Part shown: piece by piece, positions 8,949 to 18,158 of the stretch
How positions within the stretch are numbered: the stretch's first letter is position 1
Layout of the letters: every line of letters starts with the position of its first letter
Assembly: GCF_002216795.1 (NCBI RefSeq)
Contig: NZ_CP022316.1
Coordinates: 3,377,205 to 3,441,204 of the forward strand
DNA: 64,000 nt
Source: Brachybacterium avium
Lineage (GTDB): Bacteria > Actinomycetota > Actinomycetes > Actinomycetales > Dermabacteraceae
Direction: 5' to 3'
Program-made: the position numbers and the translations under genes
The notes under the pieces: model-generated
Database searches by the model: none
What the model saw: only the letters and a program-made list of their open reading frames with translations
Told to the model about the DNA's origin: nothing

Positions 8949-9830
8949 TCAGCGCTCGATGCGGTAGGTGACGCCGATGCTGTGCGATTCCCCGGACGCG
9001 AGCGCCACGAAGCCGTCCTTGGCGATGGCCGGCTCGATGCACACGAACTCGGGCCAGGCCGCATCGGGGATGTCGGCCATCTCCGTCACCAGAGCGTCCC
9101 AGGGGTTCCAGACCACGGTCTTGGATGTGCCGCGCGGGGTCGAGACGATGCGGCGGGAGTTCTTCGCATCGTGCACCGTCACCTCGGCGGTGGAGTCCAC
9201 CACCCGGTCGGTGGAGGCGGTCGGGCTCAGCGGCTCCCCCTCCGGCATGACGTCGGGGAGCAGGCCACGGGTGTTGTCGAGGAAGGCGGCGCCCTCCAGG
9301 CCGTGGATCTCGATCCGGCGCACATCGCCGACGGCGAGATAGGTGTGCAGCGCCGCTTCCAGCTCGAGGGGGCGAGGACCGGCGGTGATCGTGAGATCCA
9401 CCGACAGCTCGGCGCCGAGGCGGAACTGTGCGGTCGCGGTCAGCGCCTTGACGTCCGCAGGGGTGGCCAGGGTGATCACCACCTCGTCGCCCGTGCGCTC
9501 GGCGGCGGCCAGGTCCCAGCGGATGTTCCGCAGCCAGCCGTGCTTGACCTCCATCGCCAGATCGCGGCCGGGGCCGAACCACGGGCCGATCAGCGGGATC
9601 CCGCCGCGCACCGCCTCGCGCTCGCCGAAGGCGGAGTCCGGGCTGAGCCACAGCAGGTCCTGCTGCCCGGCGGGGATCCAGCTGATCAGCTGCGCACCGT
9701 CCAGCAGCAGCTCGGCCGTGGCGGCCGGGGTCTCGACCAGCAGGGCCGGGACCCCGTGGGTCTCGCCGAGGCGGACCCCTGCGGGCAGCGGGACGGACGG
9801 GGTGGGGGCATCGGTGCCGGTGGAGTTCAT
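8949..9830 (-). CDS. D-hexose-6-phosphate mutarotase (aldose 1-epimerase family)
   Basis: A 293-residue enzyme of the YeaD-like galactose-mutarotase fold, expected to interconvert the alpha and beta anomers of hexose 6-phosphates in the cytoplasm. Family landmarks are SWIPAGQQDLLWLSPDSAF, the GGIPLIGPWFGP loop, HGWLRNIRW (catalytic-region His), LEAALHTYLAVGD, and the C-terminal VVWNPWDALV and CIEPAIAKD, whose Glu matches the general base. The frame is open far upstream, but I start at the ATG at 9830, where family similarity begins. It follows the membrane-protein gene by 41 bases on the same strand. Confidence 0.9.
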   Translation of the reverse strand: MNSTGTDAPTPSVPLPAGVRLGETHGVPALLVETPAATAELLLDGAQLISWIPAGQQDLLWLSPDSAFGEREAVRGGIPLIGPWFGPGRDLAMEVKHGWLRNIRWDLAAAERTGDEVVITLATPADVKALTATAQFRLGAELSVDLTITAGPRPLELEAALHTYLAVGDVRRIEIHGLEGAAFLDNTRGLLPDVMPEGEPLSPTASTDRVVDSTAEVTVHDAKNSRRIVSTPRGTSKTVVWNPWDALVTEMADIPDAAWPEFVCIEPAIAKDGFVALASGESHSIGVTYRIER

Positions 9831-9871
9831 GCCCTCATCGTCGCACGTCACCGCGCGCAGGACCCGGGCCG

Positions 9872-11023
9872 TCAGTCTGTTGCCGCGCGGCCGTGATCGG
9901 GCTCCGGACCCGCCGATGCCTCTGGAGCACGGCGGATCTGCTCCGCCGTGCCCTCCGCGGCTGCCGAGACCGTGCGGATCAGCAGCAGCAGCCAGCCGTA
10001 CACGATCCCTGCGGCCCCCATCTCGAAGGCGGTCATGTTCAGATAGCCCACCCCCGCGTACAGCACGATGGCCGTCACCAGCAGGGCGAAGGCGACGGTG
10101 GTGACGGCGATCAGTGCGCCGGGCAGGCGCCGCAGCAGCACCGGCACGGCGAGCAGAGTGAGGCCGAAGACGACCACGAGCGACTGGGCGACCACGTCGT
10201 GCCAGACGATGCTCACGGAGCGGGAGATCACCGCCACCAGGGCGACCAGCACCCCGACCGCGGTCAGCAGGGAGCGCACGGCGGTGATCCGCCACACCGG
10301 TTCGCCGGCGCTGCGCGCCCAGCGGCCCAGATCGTGGGCGAGGAACTCCGCCACGGTCACCAGCGCCACCCCGGTCAGCAGCAGGGTGAGGTTGAAGGTG
10401 ACGCTCGCGAGGTCCTCGCCCTCGCCGAGCTCGGAGAAGTACCGCTCCCACCAGTACGGGTCCTCAGCACTCATGGCGCTCGCGAGCACCCCGACGGTGA
10501 GGAACGCGGCGAGCAGGGTGGCCAGTGAGCGGGTGGTCAGCGACGCGGCTGCCGCCGAGGTGACATAGGCGGCGATCCCGCCCGCGACGGCGACCCAGAA
10601 GGTGCCGGCCAGGCGATCGAGCGCGACTCCCTGGAACGCCTGCTGGAACACGCCGAAGAGGGCGCCGGCGAGGAACAGGCCGAGGATCCCGTGGACCAGG
10701 GAGAGGCCGATCACGTCGATCGCGCGGTGCCACCAGCGACGTCCCCCGAGCCACGGCAGGGTCTGCCGGGTGAGGGTCGAGAGGGTGAGAGCGGAGGTCG
10801 CCGCCGCGCAGCCGAACACCGTCAGCGCGGCGACCTGGCCGATCGAACCCGTCCCCGCGAGCGGGGAGGTCCCGCGCAGGGCGAGCAGCCCGACGAGGAG
10901 ACCCACCAGTGCACCGGCCACCCCGAGGAGGACATGCCGGGACTCTGCCCGAGAGGCGCGGGAGGACCGATGGCCGCCGGCCCCGATCGGTGCAGGCGTC
11001 CCCGGGCTCGTGGCGGCGTGCAC
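9872..11023 (-). CDS. Multi-pass membrane protein, DUF998-like
   Basis: A 383-residue integral membrane protein with about ten hydrophobic segments and a cytoplasmic N-terminus. The EDPYWWERYFSELGEGE segment after the fifth or sixth helix resembles the conserved loop of actinobacterial DUF998-type proteins, whose function is not known. The family assignment is from memory and moderate. The GTG start at 11023 lies 3 bases after the parC stop, so it is probably cotranscribed with and coupled to parC. Confidence 0.75.
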   Translation of the reverse strand: MHAATSPGTPAPIGAGGHRSSRASRAESRHVLLGVAGALVGLLVGLLALRGTSPLAGTGSIGQVAALTVFGCAAATSALTLSTLTRQTLPWLGGRRWWHRAIDVIGLSLVHGILGLFLAGALFGVFQQAFQGVALDRLAGTFWVAVAGGIAAYVTSAAAASLTTRSLATLLAAFLTVGVLASAMSAEDPYWWERYFSELGEGEDLASVTFNLTLLLTGVALVTVAEFLAHDLGRWARSAGEPVWRITAVRSLLTAVGVLVALVAVISRSVSIVWHDVVAQSLVVVFGLTLLAVPVLLRRLPGALIAVTTVAFALLVTAIVLYAGVGYLNMTAFEMGAAGIVYGWLLLLIRTVSAAAEGTAEQIRRAPEASAGPEPDHGRAATD

Positions 11024-11026
11024 GGC

Positions 11027-13483
11027 TCAGCCGACGGCGGCGATGGGGACGGCCACCGGGGTGCCCGAACCGTCCCGGCGTCCCGTCGGCTCCGGCAGAT
11101 CGATCGGCTGCCCGGCCTCGGACGAGGCTCGTGCCGGGTGCGGCACCACCCAGGCACCGATCAGCGCGTCCTCACCGCGCAGGAAGCGATGGCAGCGCAT
11201 TCCGGCCGTGGCACGGCCCTTGGCGGGGAACTCGGTGAGCGCGGAGACCTTCAGCGAGCCGGTCTGCAGCAGCGGCAGGGTGCCTGAGCTGCCGGCGACG
11301 GTGACCACGTCGGCCGGAGCCGTCACGTCGATCGCTCCGAAGGACACCACCCGGTCGCCGCTCGCGAGCTTGACCCCGGCCACCCCGCCGGCGGTGCGGC
11401 CCTGCGGCCGGATGCCGGAGGCGGGGAAGTGGAGCAGCTGCGCCTCGGCGGTGACGAACACCAGGTCGAGGTCCTCGTCCTGCTCGAGATCCACGACCCC
11501 GACCACCGCGTCCCCGTCTTTGAGCGAGATGATCTCGAAGCCGTCCCCGCGGGGGAAGTCGAGCTGGACCCGTTTGACCACACCCTGGCGGGTGCCCACG
11601 GCGATCGCCCCGCCCCGCGCGATATCGGGCTCGGCCACCCGGATCAGGCCCAGGGCCCGCTCCTCGCGCTCCAGATCGATCAGGTCGGAGAGCCGCGTGC
11701 CTCCGGCCAGCGACGGCGCACCGGCCGTCGGGGCGAGCGAGGGCAGGTCCACGACGGACAGCCGCAGCACCCGCCCACGATCGGTGACCACGCCGACGCT
11801 CGAGCGGGTGGTGGTGCGGGCATCGGAGACGATCACGTCGTGCGCACCGCGCGGTCCCTCGCGCAGCAGCGGGTCCCCCCCGGTGATCCGGGCGATCAGC
11901 CCGGTCCCGGTCAGCAGCACCCGGCACGGCTCATCGGCCACCTCGAGGGACGCCCCGGAGACCACGGCGGGCTTCTCCGCGGCCTCCAGCAGCACGGTGC
12001 GGCGAGAATCGCCGTGCTCGGCGGCCACGGCGGCGAGCTCCTCGGAGACCAGCGCGCGCAGCACGACCTCGGACCCCAGGATCTCCTCGAGACGCTCGAT
12101 CTCCCGGCGCAGATCATCCCGCTCGGCCTCCAGATCGATCTGCGAGAACTTCGTCAGCCGCCGCAGCCTCAGCTCGAGGATGTACTCGGCCTGGAGCTCG
12201 GAGAGGTCGAAGACGGTCATCAGGCGCGTGCGCGCGGTCTCGGCATCGTCGCTCTGACGCACGATCTGGATCACCTCGTCGATGTCCAGGATCGCCAGCA
12301 GCAGCCCCTCCACCAGGTGGAGGCGCGCCCTGCGCCTGCTCAGCCGGTGCTCGGTGCGGCGGCGGACCACCGTCACCCGATGCTCGACGAACACCTCCAG
12401 CATCTGCTTGAGCCCCAGGGTGCGCGGCTGCCCCTCGACCAGGGCCACGTTGTTGATGCCGAACGATTCCTCCAGCGGCGTGTACTTGTACAGCTGCGCC
12501 AGCACCGCGTCGGGGTCGAAGCCCGACTTGACCGTGAGCACCAGGCGCAGGCCGTGGTGGCGGTCGGTGAAGTCCTGGTAGTCGGTGATGCCCTGGACCC
12601 GCTTGGCCTGCACGGCGTCGCGCAGCTTCTCGGCCAGTCGCTCCGGGCCCACCTGGTACGGCAGCTCGGTGACCACGATGCCCTTGCGACGCGAGGTGAC
12701 GTTCTCGATCCGGGTGGTGGCCCGCATCTTGAACGAGCCGCGCCCGGTGCGGTACGCGTCCCGGATGCCGTCCAGACCCACGATCCGTCCGCCGGTGGGC
12801 AGGTCCGGTCCCGGGACGAAGCGCATCAGCTCCTCGAGCTCCGCGTCGGGATGGTCGATCAGGTGCCGCGCCGCGGCGATGGTCTCCACGAGGTTGTGCG
12901 GCGCCATGTTCGTGGCCATGCCGACCGCGATTCCGGAGGCCCCGTTGACCAGCAGATTCGGATACTGAGCGGGAAGCACCTCGGGCTGCAGCAGCTGGTT
13001 GTCGTAGTTGGGGATCATGTCCACGACGTCCTCGTCCAGCGAGTCCGTCATCAGCAGCGCGGCCTTCGCCAGCCGCGCCTCGGTGTAGCGCGGCGCGGCG
13101 GGGCCGTTGTCCAGCGAGCCGAAGTTGCCGTGGCCGTCCACCAGTGGCATGCGCATGTTGAAGCTCTGCGCCATGCGCACCAGCGCGTCGTAGATCGCCG
13201 TATCGCCGTGGGGATGGAGCTTGCCCATCACCTCGCCGACCACGCGCTGGCTCTTCACATGGCCCTTCTCGGGACGCAGCCCCATCTCGGCCATCATGAA
13301 GAGGATGCGCCGCTGGACGGGCTTGAGCCCGTCGCGGGCATCCGGGAGCGCCCGGGAGTAGATCACGGAATACGCGTACTCCAGGAACGACGTCTCCATC
13401 TCACTGGTGACGTCGATGTCGACGATGGTCTCCTCGACGGCTTCCTCTCCGGAGGGCGGGGTGGTGCTGCGTGATCGGGCCAT
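11027..13483 (-). CDS. parC: DNA topoisomerase IV subunit A
   Basis: The DNA-cleaving subunit that pairs with ParE. The 818-residue protein has the winged-helix region VYSRAL-like YSRALPDARDGLKPVQRRIL, the quinolone-resistance-determining helix HPHGDTAIYDALVRMAQ, and the catalytic tyrosine in AAPRYTE at about residue 133. These are followed by the tower and coiled-coil domains, then six beta-propeller blades from about residue 500. The position equal to E. coli GyrA Ser83 is Thr here and the Asp87 equivalent is Asp. I start at MARSRS (13483); the four upstream residues from 13495 carry no conserved sequence. A gyrA reading is possible, but ParE-clade features nearby favour parC. Confidence 0.92.
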   Translation of the reverse strand: MARSRSTTPPSGEEAVEETIVDIDVTSEMETSFLEYAYSVIYSRALPDARDGLKPVQRRILFMMAEMGLRPEKGHVKSQRVVGEVMGKLHPHGDTAIYDALVRMAQSFNMRMPLVDGHGNFGSLDNGPAAPRYTEARLAKAALLMTDSLDEDVVDMIPNYDNQLLQPEVLPAQYPNLLVNGASGIAVGMATNMAPHNLVETIAAARHLIDHPDAELEELMRFVPGPDLPTGGRIVGLDGIRDAYRTGRGSFKMRATTRIENVTSRRKGIVVTELPYQVGPERLAEKLRDAVQAKRVQGITDYQDFTDRHHGLRLVLTVKSGFDPDAVLAQLYKYTPLEESFGINNVALVEGQPRTLGLKQMLEVFVEHRVTVVRRRTEHRLSRRRARLHLVEGLLLAILDIDEVIQIVRQSDDAETARTRLMTVFDLSELQAEYILELRLRRLTKFSQIDLEAERDDLRREIERLEEILGSEVVLRALVSEELAAVAAEHGDSRRTVLLEAAEKPAVVSGASLEVADEPCRVLLTGTGLIARITGGDPLLREGPRGAHDVIVSDARTTTRSSVGVVTDRGRVLRLSVVDLPSLAPTAGAPSLAGGTRLSDLIDLEREERALGLIRVAEPDIARGGAIAVGTRQGVVKRVQLDFPRGDGFEIISLKDGDAVVGVVDLEQDEDLDLVFVTAEAQLLHFPASGIRPQGRTAGGVAGVKLASGDRVVSFGAIDVTAPADVVTVAGSSGTLPLLQTGSLKVSALTEFPAKGRATAGMRCHRFLRGEDALIGAWVVPHPARASSEAGQPIDLPEPTGRRDGSGTPVAVPIAAVG

Positions 13484-13573
13484 GCACGCCATCATGGCGC
13501 ATGACCGGCCATGATCCCGGGAACCCGGGGCCGGGGAAGGACGTGAATCCCGTCAACTCCACGGCCCCGACGC

Positions 13574-13579
13574 TAGGAT
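13574..13579 (+). promoter_or_regulatory. -10 element for a leaderless acyl-CoA ligase transcript
   Basis: TAGGAT is followed by 6 bases and the ATG at 13586, with no Shine-Dalgarno in between. Confidence 0.55.
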
Positions 13580-13585
13580 CGGACC

Positions 13586-16300
13586 ATGGCGGACAGACGA
13601 GACGGCCTGCGCTCACTGCGCCGTCGCACCCGGGGCGAGGAGGAGACCGAGCCCGCCTACCCGGCGCACTGGGAAGCGGACATCGCGCTGCGCGACGGCT
13701 CCGCCGCCCACCTGCGCCCGATCCGCCCCTCGGATGCCGACGCCCTCCAGGACTTCCATCAGCGACAGTCCGAGCACTCGCGGTACCTGCGGTTCTTCGC
13801 CCCGATGCCCCGGCTCTCGCCCCGGGACCTCGCCCGATTCACCCACGTCGACCATTTGGACCGGGTCGCGTTCATCGTGCTGGTGGGACAGGACATCATC
13901 GCTGTGGGCCGTTACGACCGGGTCTCCCCGCACTCCGCCGAGGTGGCGTTCAACGTCTCCGACTCCCGCCAGGGCACGGGCCTGGCCTCGGTGCTCCTGG
14001 AGCATCTCGCGGCCGCCGCCCGGGAGCGCGACATCAACGAGTTCACCGCAGAGGTGCTGCCGCAGAACGCGAAGATGATCAAGGTCTTCACCGAGACCGG
14101 CTTCGACGTCGACCGCACCCTGGACGACGGCGTCGTGATGGTCTCCTTCCGCATCGACCCCACCGCGCGCTCGATCGCCGTGATGGCCGAGCGCGAGCAC
14201 CGTGCCGAGTCCCGGGCGATGGAGAGGCTCCTGGACCCCCGCTCCGTGCTGCTGGTCGGGGTCTCCTCGCGCATGGACTCCACCGGGGGTCGCTTCCTCA
14301 CCGCCCTGGAGGACTCCGGATACAGCGGCACCGTGCATCTCGTGGCCCGCGACGCCCTCGAGCTGCGCGGGCACCGGGCCTGGGCACGGGTGGCGGATGT
14401 CCCCGGCACGGTCGACCTCGCCGTCATCGCACTGCGCCCCGAGGCCTGCCTGGATGCCATCGAGGAATGCGCCGCCATCGGAGTGCGCAGCGTGGTGATC
14501 CCCACCGAGGGGTTCTCGGACAGTGACGAGGGCCGCCGCCTGCAGCGCGAGCTGGTGGCCCGGGCCCGTGGCCACGGCATGCGCCTGCTGGGACCCGGCT
14601 CCCTCGGCTTCCTGCGCACCGGGGAGGATCCGATCAGCCTCTCCCTCGCCCCGCGGATGCCGCGCCCCGGCCCGGCCGCGCTCGCCGGGCAGTCCAGCGC
14701 GCTCTCGGCGATGCTGCTGGCCGGCACCGACGCCCGCGGCATCGGCCTGCACGAATTCGTGGGGGTCGGCAACCGGGCCGACGTCTCCCTCAACGACACC
14801 CTCCAGCACTGGGCGGACGATCCCCAGATCGGTGTCATCGGCCTCGCGCTGGAATCCATGGGCAACCCGCGCAAGTTCACCCGGATCGCCCGCCGGCTCA
14901 CCCGCACCACGCCCCTGATCGTGCTGCGCCCGCCGGGCAGCGAGTCCCATCGGCCGCCCGGGCATGACGTGCGCGCCTCGACCCTGCCGCGTCGCGCCCT
15001 GGACCAGGTGCTGGATTCCGCCGGCGTGGTGCAGACCCGGGGAGTGGACCATCTCCTGGACGTGGTCGACGCCCTCGGCCGGCAGGGCACGCCGCTCGGC
15101 CGACGGGTGGGACTGCTGTCGAACACCGCTGCGCTCGGCGCCTCGCTGCGCGGGGCCGCGCACCAGGCGGGACTGGAGGTGGTCGCCGACAACCACAGCG
15201 TCCCGCTGTCACCCGATGTGCGGCTGATCCAGCGGGCCTTCACCTCGATGGCCGCGCCCGGCCACGTCGACCTGGTGATCGCCGGGATCCTGGACCCGCT
15301 GACCTCAGATGCCGCCGAGGTGCTCCGGCAGATGGCCACCGTGGCCCGTCACTCCGAGGTGGTGCTGCTGGTGTGCCTGGTCTCCTCGACGGAGCGCTTC
15401 GGCGCGGTCCAGGAGGCGGTGCGCGCGGATGGTTCGCTGCCACCGGTGTACGCGACCCCCTACACGGTCGCGCGGGCGGCGGCCGGCATGCTGGCGGCCG
15501 CCCTGCGCCCACAGGCCGACGACGACGCCCCCGCACAGCGGGAGGGCATCGATCGTGCCGCGGCCCGGGCACTGGTGGAGCGCTGGAGAGCCGGCGTGGG
15601 GACCGTGGACGGGGACCTGAGCACCGAGGACACCCGCGAGCTGCTCGCCGCCTACGGGATCGACCTGCTCCCGACCCGTCCGATCACCGATGTCGAGGAC
15701 GCCCTGACCCAGGCCGCCGCGATCGGCTACCCGGTCGTGCTCAAGAGCACGGATCCCGTGCTGCGCCATCGCACAGACCTGGGAGGCGTGCGCCTGGGGA
15801 TCCCGGACGCCGTCCAGCTGCGCCACGCGGTGAAGAGCATGCGAGAGGACCTGTCCTACTCCAGCGCCCCGCTGGAGGTGCAGGCCATGGCTCCGGCCGG
15901 CGTGCCGATGGTGGTGCGCAGCGTCGAGGACCCCTCGCTCGGGCCGGTGGTCTCCCTCTCGGTCGCCGGGGACGCCACCGACCTGCTCGACGACATCGCC
16001 TATGCGATCCCGCCGTTCAGCGAGAGCGGGGCGGCGCGGCTGGTGGACGCCCCGGCCTCGGCGATCAAGCTGCGCGGCACCCGCGGGCTGCCGCCCGCCG
16101 ACCGGGAGTCGCTGACCGACCTGGTGGTCCGCATCGGGCTGCTCGCGGAGGATCTCCCCGAGCTCGCCTCCCTCGAGCTGTACCCGGTGCTGGTCGCGCA
16201 GCACGGGCTCACGGTGGTCGCAGCTCGGGTCCGCCTGGCCCCCGCGCCCAACCGCACCGACGGCGCGAGACGCACCCTGTCCGGTCCGCCCGGTGCGTGA
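13586..16300 (+). CDS. GNAT acetyltransferase fused to an ADP-forming acyl-CoA ligase-like protein
   Basis: A 904-residue fusion related to protein acetyltransferases such as Pat. The order is an N-terminal GNAT domain (about residues 30-200: HLRPIRPSDADALQDFHQRQ, VAFNVSDSRQGTGLASVLLEHL), a CoA-binding Rossmann domain (from LLDPRSVLLVGVSSRMDSTG, about 215), a succinyl-CoA-synthetase-like domain, and a C-terminal ATP-grasp domain (LAAYGIDLLPTRPITDVEDA, then YPVVLKSTDPVLRHRTDLGG). The usual SQSG loop of the ligase part reads GQSSALS, so the acyl-CoA ligase half may only sense or bind ligand; that is inference. It probably acetylates lysines in metabolic enzymes. Confidence 0.85.
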   Translation: MADRRDGLRSLRRRTRGEEETEPAYPAHWEADIALRDGSAAHLRPIRPSDADALQDFHQRQSEHSRYLRFFAPMPRLSPRDLARFTHVDHLDRVAFIVLVGQDIIAVGRYDRVSPHSAEVAFNVSDSRQGTGLASVLLEHLAAAARERDINEFTAEVLPQNAKMIKVFTETGFDVDRTLDDGVVMVSFRIDPTARSIAVMAEREHRAESRAMERLLDPRSVLLVGVSSRMDSTGGRFLTALEDSGYSGTVHLVARDALELRGHRAWARVADVPGTVDLAVIALRPEACLDAIEECAAIGVRSVVIPTEGFSDSDEGRRLQRELVARARGHGMRLLGPGSLGFLRTGEDPISLSLAPRMPRPGPAALAGQSSALSAMLLAGTDARGIGLHEFVGVGNRADVSLNDTLQHWADDPQIGVIGLALESMGNPRKFTRIARRLTRTTPLIVLRPPGSESHRPPGHDVRASTLPRRALDQVLDSAGVVQTRGVDHLLDVVDALGRQGTPLGRRVGLLSNTAALGASLRGAAHQAGLEVVADNHSVPLSPDVRLIQRAFTSMAAPGHVDLVIAGILDPLTSDAAEVLRQMATVARHSEVVLLVCLVSSTERFGAVQEAVRADGSLPPVYATPYTVARAAAGMLAAALRPQADDDAPAQREGIDRAAARALVERWRAGVGTVDGDLSTEDTRELLAAYGIDLLPTRPITDVEDALTQAAAIGYPVVLKSTDPVLRHRTDLGGVRLGIPDAVQLRHAVKSMREDLSYSSAPLEVQAMAPAGVPMVVRSVEDPSLGPVVSLSVAGDATDLLDDIAYAIPPFSESGAARLVDAPASAIKLRGTRGLPPADRESLTDLVVRIGLLAEDLPELASLELYPVLVAQHGLTVVAARVRLAPAPNRTDGARRTLSGPPGA

Positions 16301-16360
16301 GCGGCGCCACCGGGCGGCGGCAGGATCTCCCGGCAGCGCCCGTCATGGGACACTGCAGGG

Positions 16361-16945
16361 ATGACCACCGCTCTTCCCGCTGACCTCCTGACGGACCTCG
16401 AGACCGCCGGCTACTTCCCGCAGACGGCGGCCGAGAGCCTGGCGCGTCTGCTGCGCAGTGCGCGTCCCGTCGCTCATCTGGTGCGGCCCGAGACCACCTT
16501 CGACGGCCCCGAGGTGCGCCGCCATCTCACCGTCGTGGTGCTGACCGCTACGCACCTGCTGGTCACCCACCTCGATGATGACCCGGCTGATGCGCTCAAC
16601 CCCAGCCAGGTGGTCTCCACCACCGAGCGGATCCGGCTGCGGAGCATCACCTCCACCGGTCTCTCGCAGGTCTTCGACACCGACGGCAAGGGGAGCCCCG
16701 GCACCGAGGCGGAGATCACGCTTGGGGTCAGCTGGGACGGGAGCCGACGGGTGGATCTCGAGCGCGCGGTCTGCGAGGACCCCAACTGCCAGATCGACCA
16801 CGGCTATACCGGGACCATCGCTCCCTCCGACCTCGCGCTTCGGGTCTCGGCTCTGGCCGACGGGGCCGAGGCGGTGGATGCGGCGCTGGCCTTCCACGAC
16901 CGACTGGTCGATGCGGTCGACGCGATCGACGCGGCAGGCGCCTGA
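16361..16945 (+). CDS. DUF5998 family protein
   Basis: A 194-residue soluble protein of a family conserved in actinobacteria next to the phosphodiesterase that follows. It has the N-terminal LLTDLETAGYFPQTAAESL and the diagnostic VCEDPNCQIDHGYTG near residue 145, whose Cys and His residues could bind a metal. The function is unknown. It is followed after 26 bases by the phosphodiesterase gene, with which it is probably cotranscribed. Confidence 0.85.
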   Translation: MTTALPADLLTDLETAGYFPQTAAESLARLLRSARPVAHLVRPETTFDGPEVRRHLTVVVLTATHLLVTHLDDDPADALNPSQVVSTTERIRLRSITSTGLSQVFDTDGKGSPGTEAEITLGVSWDGSRRVDLERAVCEDPNCQIDHGYTGTIAPSDLALRVSALADGAEAVDAALAFHDRLVDAVDAIDAAGA

Positions 16946-16971
16946 CCGGTGCGCCCCCACCGCCCGGCCCG

Positions 16972-18117
16972 ATGCCGCCGATGACCTCGCCCGGCCTGCC
17001 CGTCGACTGGCCCGCGGAGCTGCTGCCCCCGCCCTTCGCCGGCGATGACCACCCCGGGCTGCTGGACGTGATCCCGCCGTTGCTCGAGCACCCCGAGCCC
17101 GGACGTGACCTCGTGGTGCTGCTGGACGGCGTGGGCGCGGACCTGCTCGCGGAGCATCGTTCCCTGACCCCCACGCTGCGACGGGCGGAGTCCCAGATCA
17201 CGCGGGTGCGCACCGTCACCCCGGCGACCACCTCGAGCGCGATGGTCTCCCTGCACACCGGGCAGCCCCCGCTGCTGCACGGCGTGCTGGGCTATCTCAC
17301 CCGGGACCCCCGCACCGGGCGCAGCCTGAACCAGCTCACCGGCGCCCCCGGCACCGACCCCCGGCAGTGGATGCCGCTGCCCACCCCGGTGGAGACCAGG
17401 GGTCGGCGGGCCGTGCAGGTGGCGCCCGCCAAGCACTCCGGCTCCCACCTCAGCGGGGTCGCGTTCCGGGGCTGGGAGTTCCTCGGCCACGGTCGCGGCG
17501 ACCGGGTCGAGGCGGTGCGCACCGCGCTCCATCGAGCGGGACCGGACGGGCTGGTGCATCTCCACGTCGACGACGTCGACCACGCCGGGCACCGCCACGG
17601 GGTCGACTCCGAGCAGTGGAGGACGGCGCTGGCCGAGGTCGACTCGCTGGTGGGCACGCTGCTGCGCCGGCTGCCGCGCGGCACCCGGATCCATCTGACG
17701 GCCGATCACGGGATGATCGACACCTCTGCGGAGCACACTGTCGACCTGGCCGCTCATCCCCGGCTGCTGCGTCTGGTCGACGAGGTCGCCGGGGAGGCGC
17801 GGGCGCTCGCCCTGCACACCGTGCCGGGCGAGGGCGTCGACCAGGAGCTCGCGGAGGGACTGACCGCGCTGCTCGGTGAACGGGCGCTGGTGCTCCGCCG
17901 CGAGCAGATCCTCGCTGCAGGGCTGCTGGGGCCGGCCGGGACCGCCGTCCCCGAACGGGTCGCACGACGGATCCCCGAGGTGCTGGTGCTCGCCCGGGGT
18001 CGTTGGAGCGTGGATGACTTCTCCCGCCGGCCCGAGACCGCACGGCAGATGATCGGGGTCCACGGCTCTCTGACCTCGGCCGAGGCTTGGGTGCCGCTGC
18101 TGCACACCGAGAGCTGA
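16972..18117 (+). CDS. Alkaline phosphatase superfamily protein (nucleotide pyrophosphatase/phosphodiesterase-like)
   Basis: A 381-residue hydrolase of the alkaline-phosphatase superfamily with two bound metal ions. Visible landmarks are LVVLLDGVGADLL (first metal Asp), VTPATTSSAMVSLHTG (nucleophilic Thr), HLHVDDVDHAGHRHGVDS and HLTADHGMIDTS (metal-binding Asp and His). There is no signal peptide, so it is likely cytoplasmic. The substrate is unknown. The start could be 16972 or the ATG at 16981, as neither has a clear ribosome binding site. It ends at a terminator shared with sepH. Confidence 0.85.
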   Translation: MPPMTSPGLPVDWPAELLPPPFAGDDHPGLLDVIPPLLEHPEPGRDLVVLLDGVGADLLAEHRSLTPTLRRAESQITRVRTVTPATTSSAMVSLHTGQPPLLHGVLGYLTRDPRTGRSLNQLTGAPGTDPRQWMPLPTPVETRGRRAVQVAPAKHSGSHLSGVAFRGWEFLGHGRGDRVEAVRTALHRAGPDGLVHLHVDDVDHAGHRHGVDSEQWRTALAEVDSLVGTLLRRLPRGTRIHLTADHGMIDTSAEHTVDLAAHPRLLRLVDEVAGEARALALHTVPGEGVDQELAEGLTALLGERALVLRREQILAAGLLGPAGTAVPERVARRIPEVLVLARGRWSVDDFSRRPETARQMIGVHGSLTSAEAWVPLLHTES

Positions 18118-18151
18118 ACGGGACCGGCCGCGTGGTGCGGTCGGTCCCGTT
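18117..18151. terminator. Bidirectional terminator between phosphodiesterase and sepH
   Basis: Arms AACGGGACCGGCC (18117-18129) and GGTCGGTCCCGTT (18139-18151) pair with one mismatch between convergent genes. Confidence 0.8.
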
Positions 18152-18158
18152 CCGCGGC

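Noticed and set aside
8491-8971. Plus-strand small frames (e.g. 8491-8880, 8705-8971)
   Set aside because: Arg/Gly/Ala low-complexity products with no ribosome binding site and running into the mutarotase terminator.
11429-13474. 681-codon plus-strand frame antisense to parC
   Set aside because: Shadow of parC; composition (Gln/His/Arg/Gly-rich) is typical of antisense codon bias.
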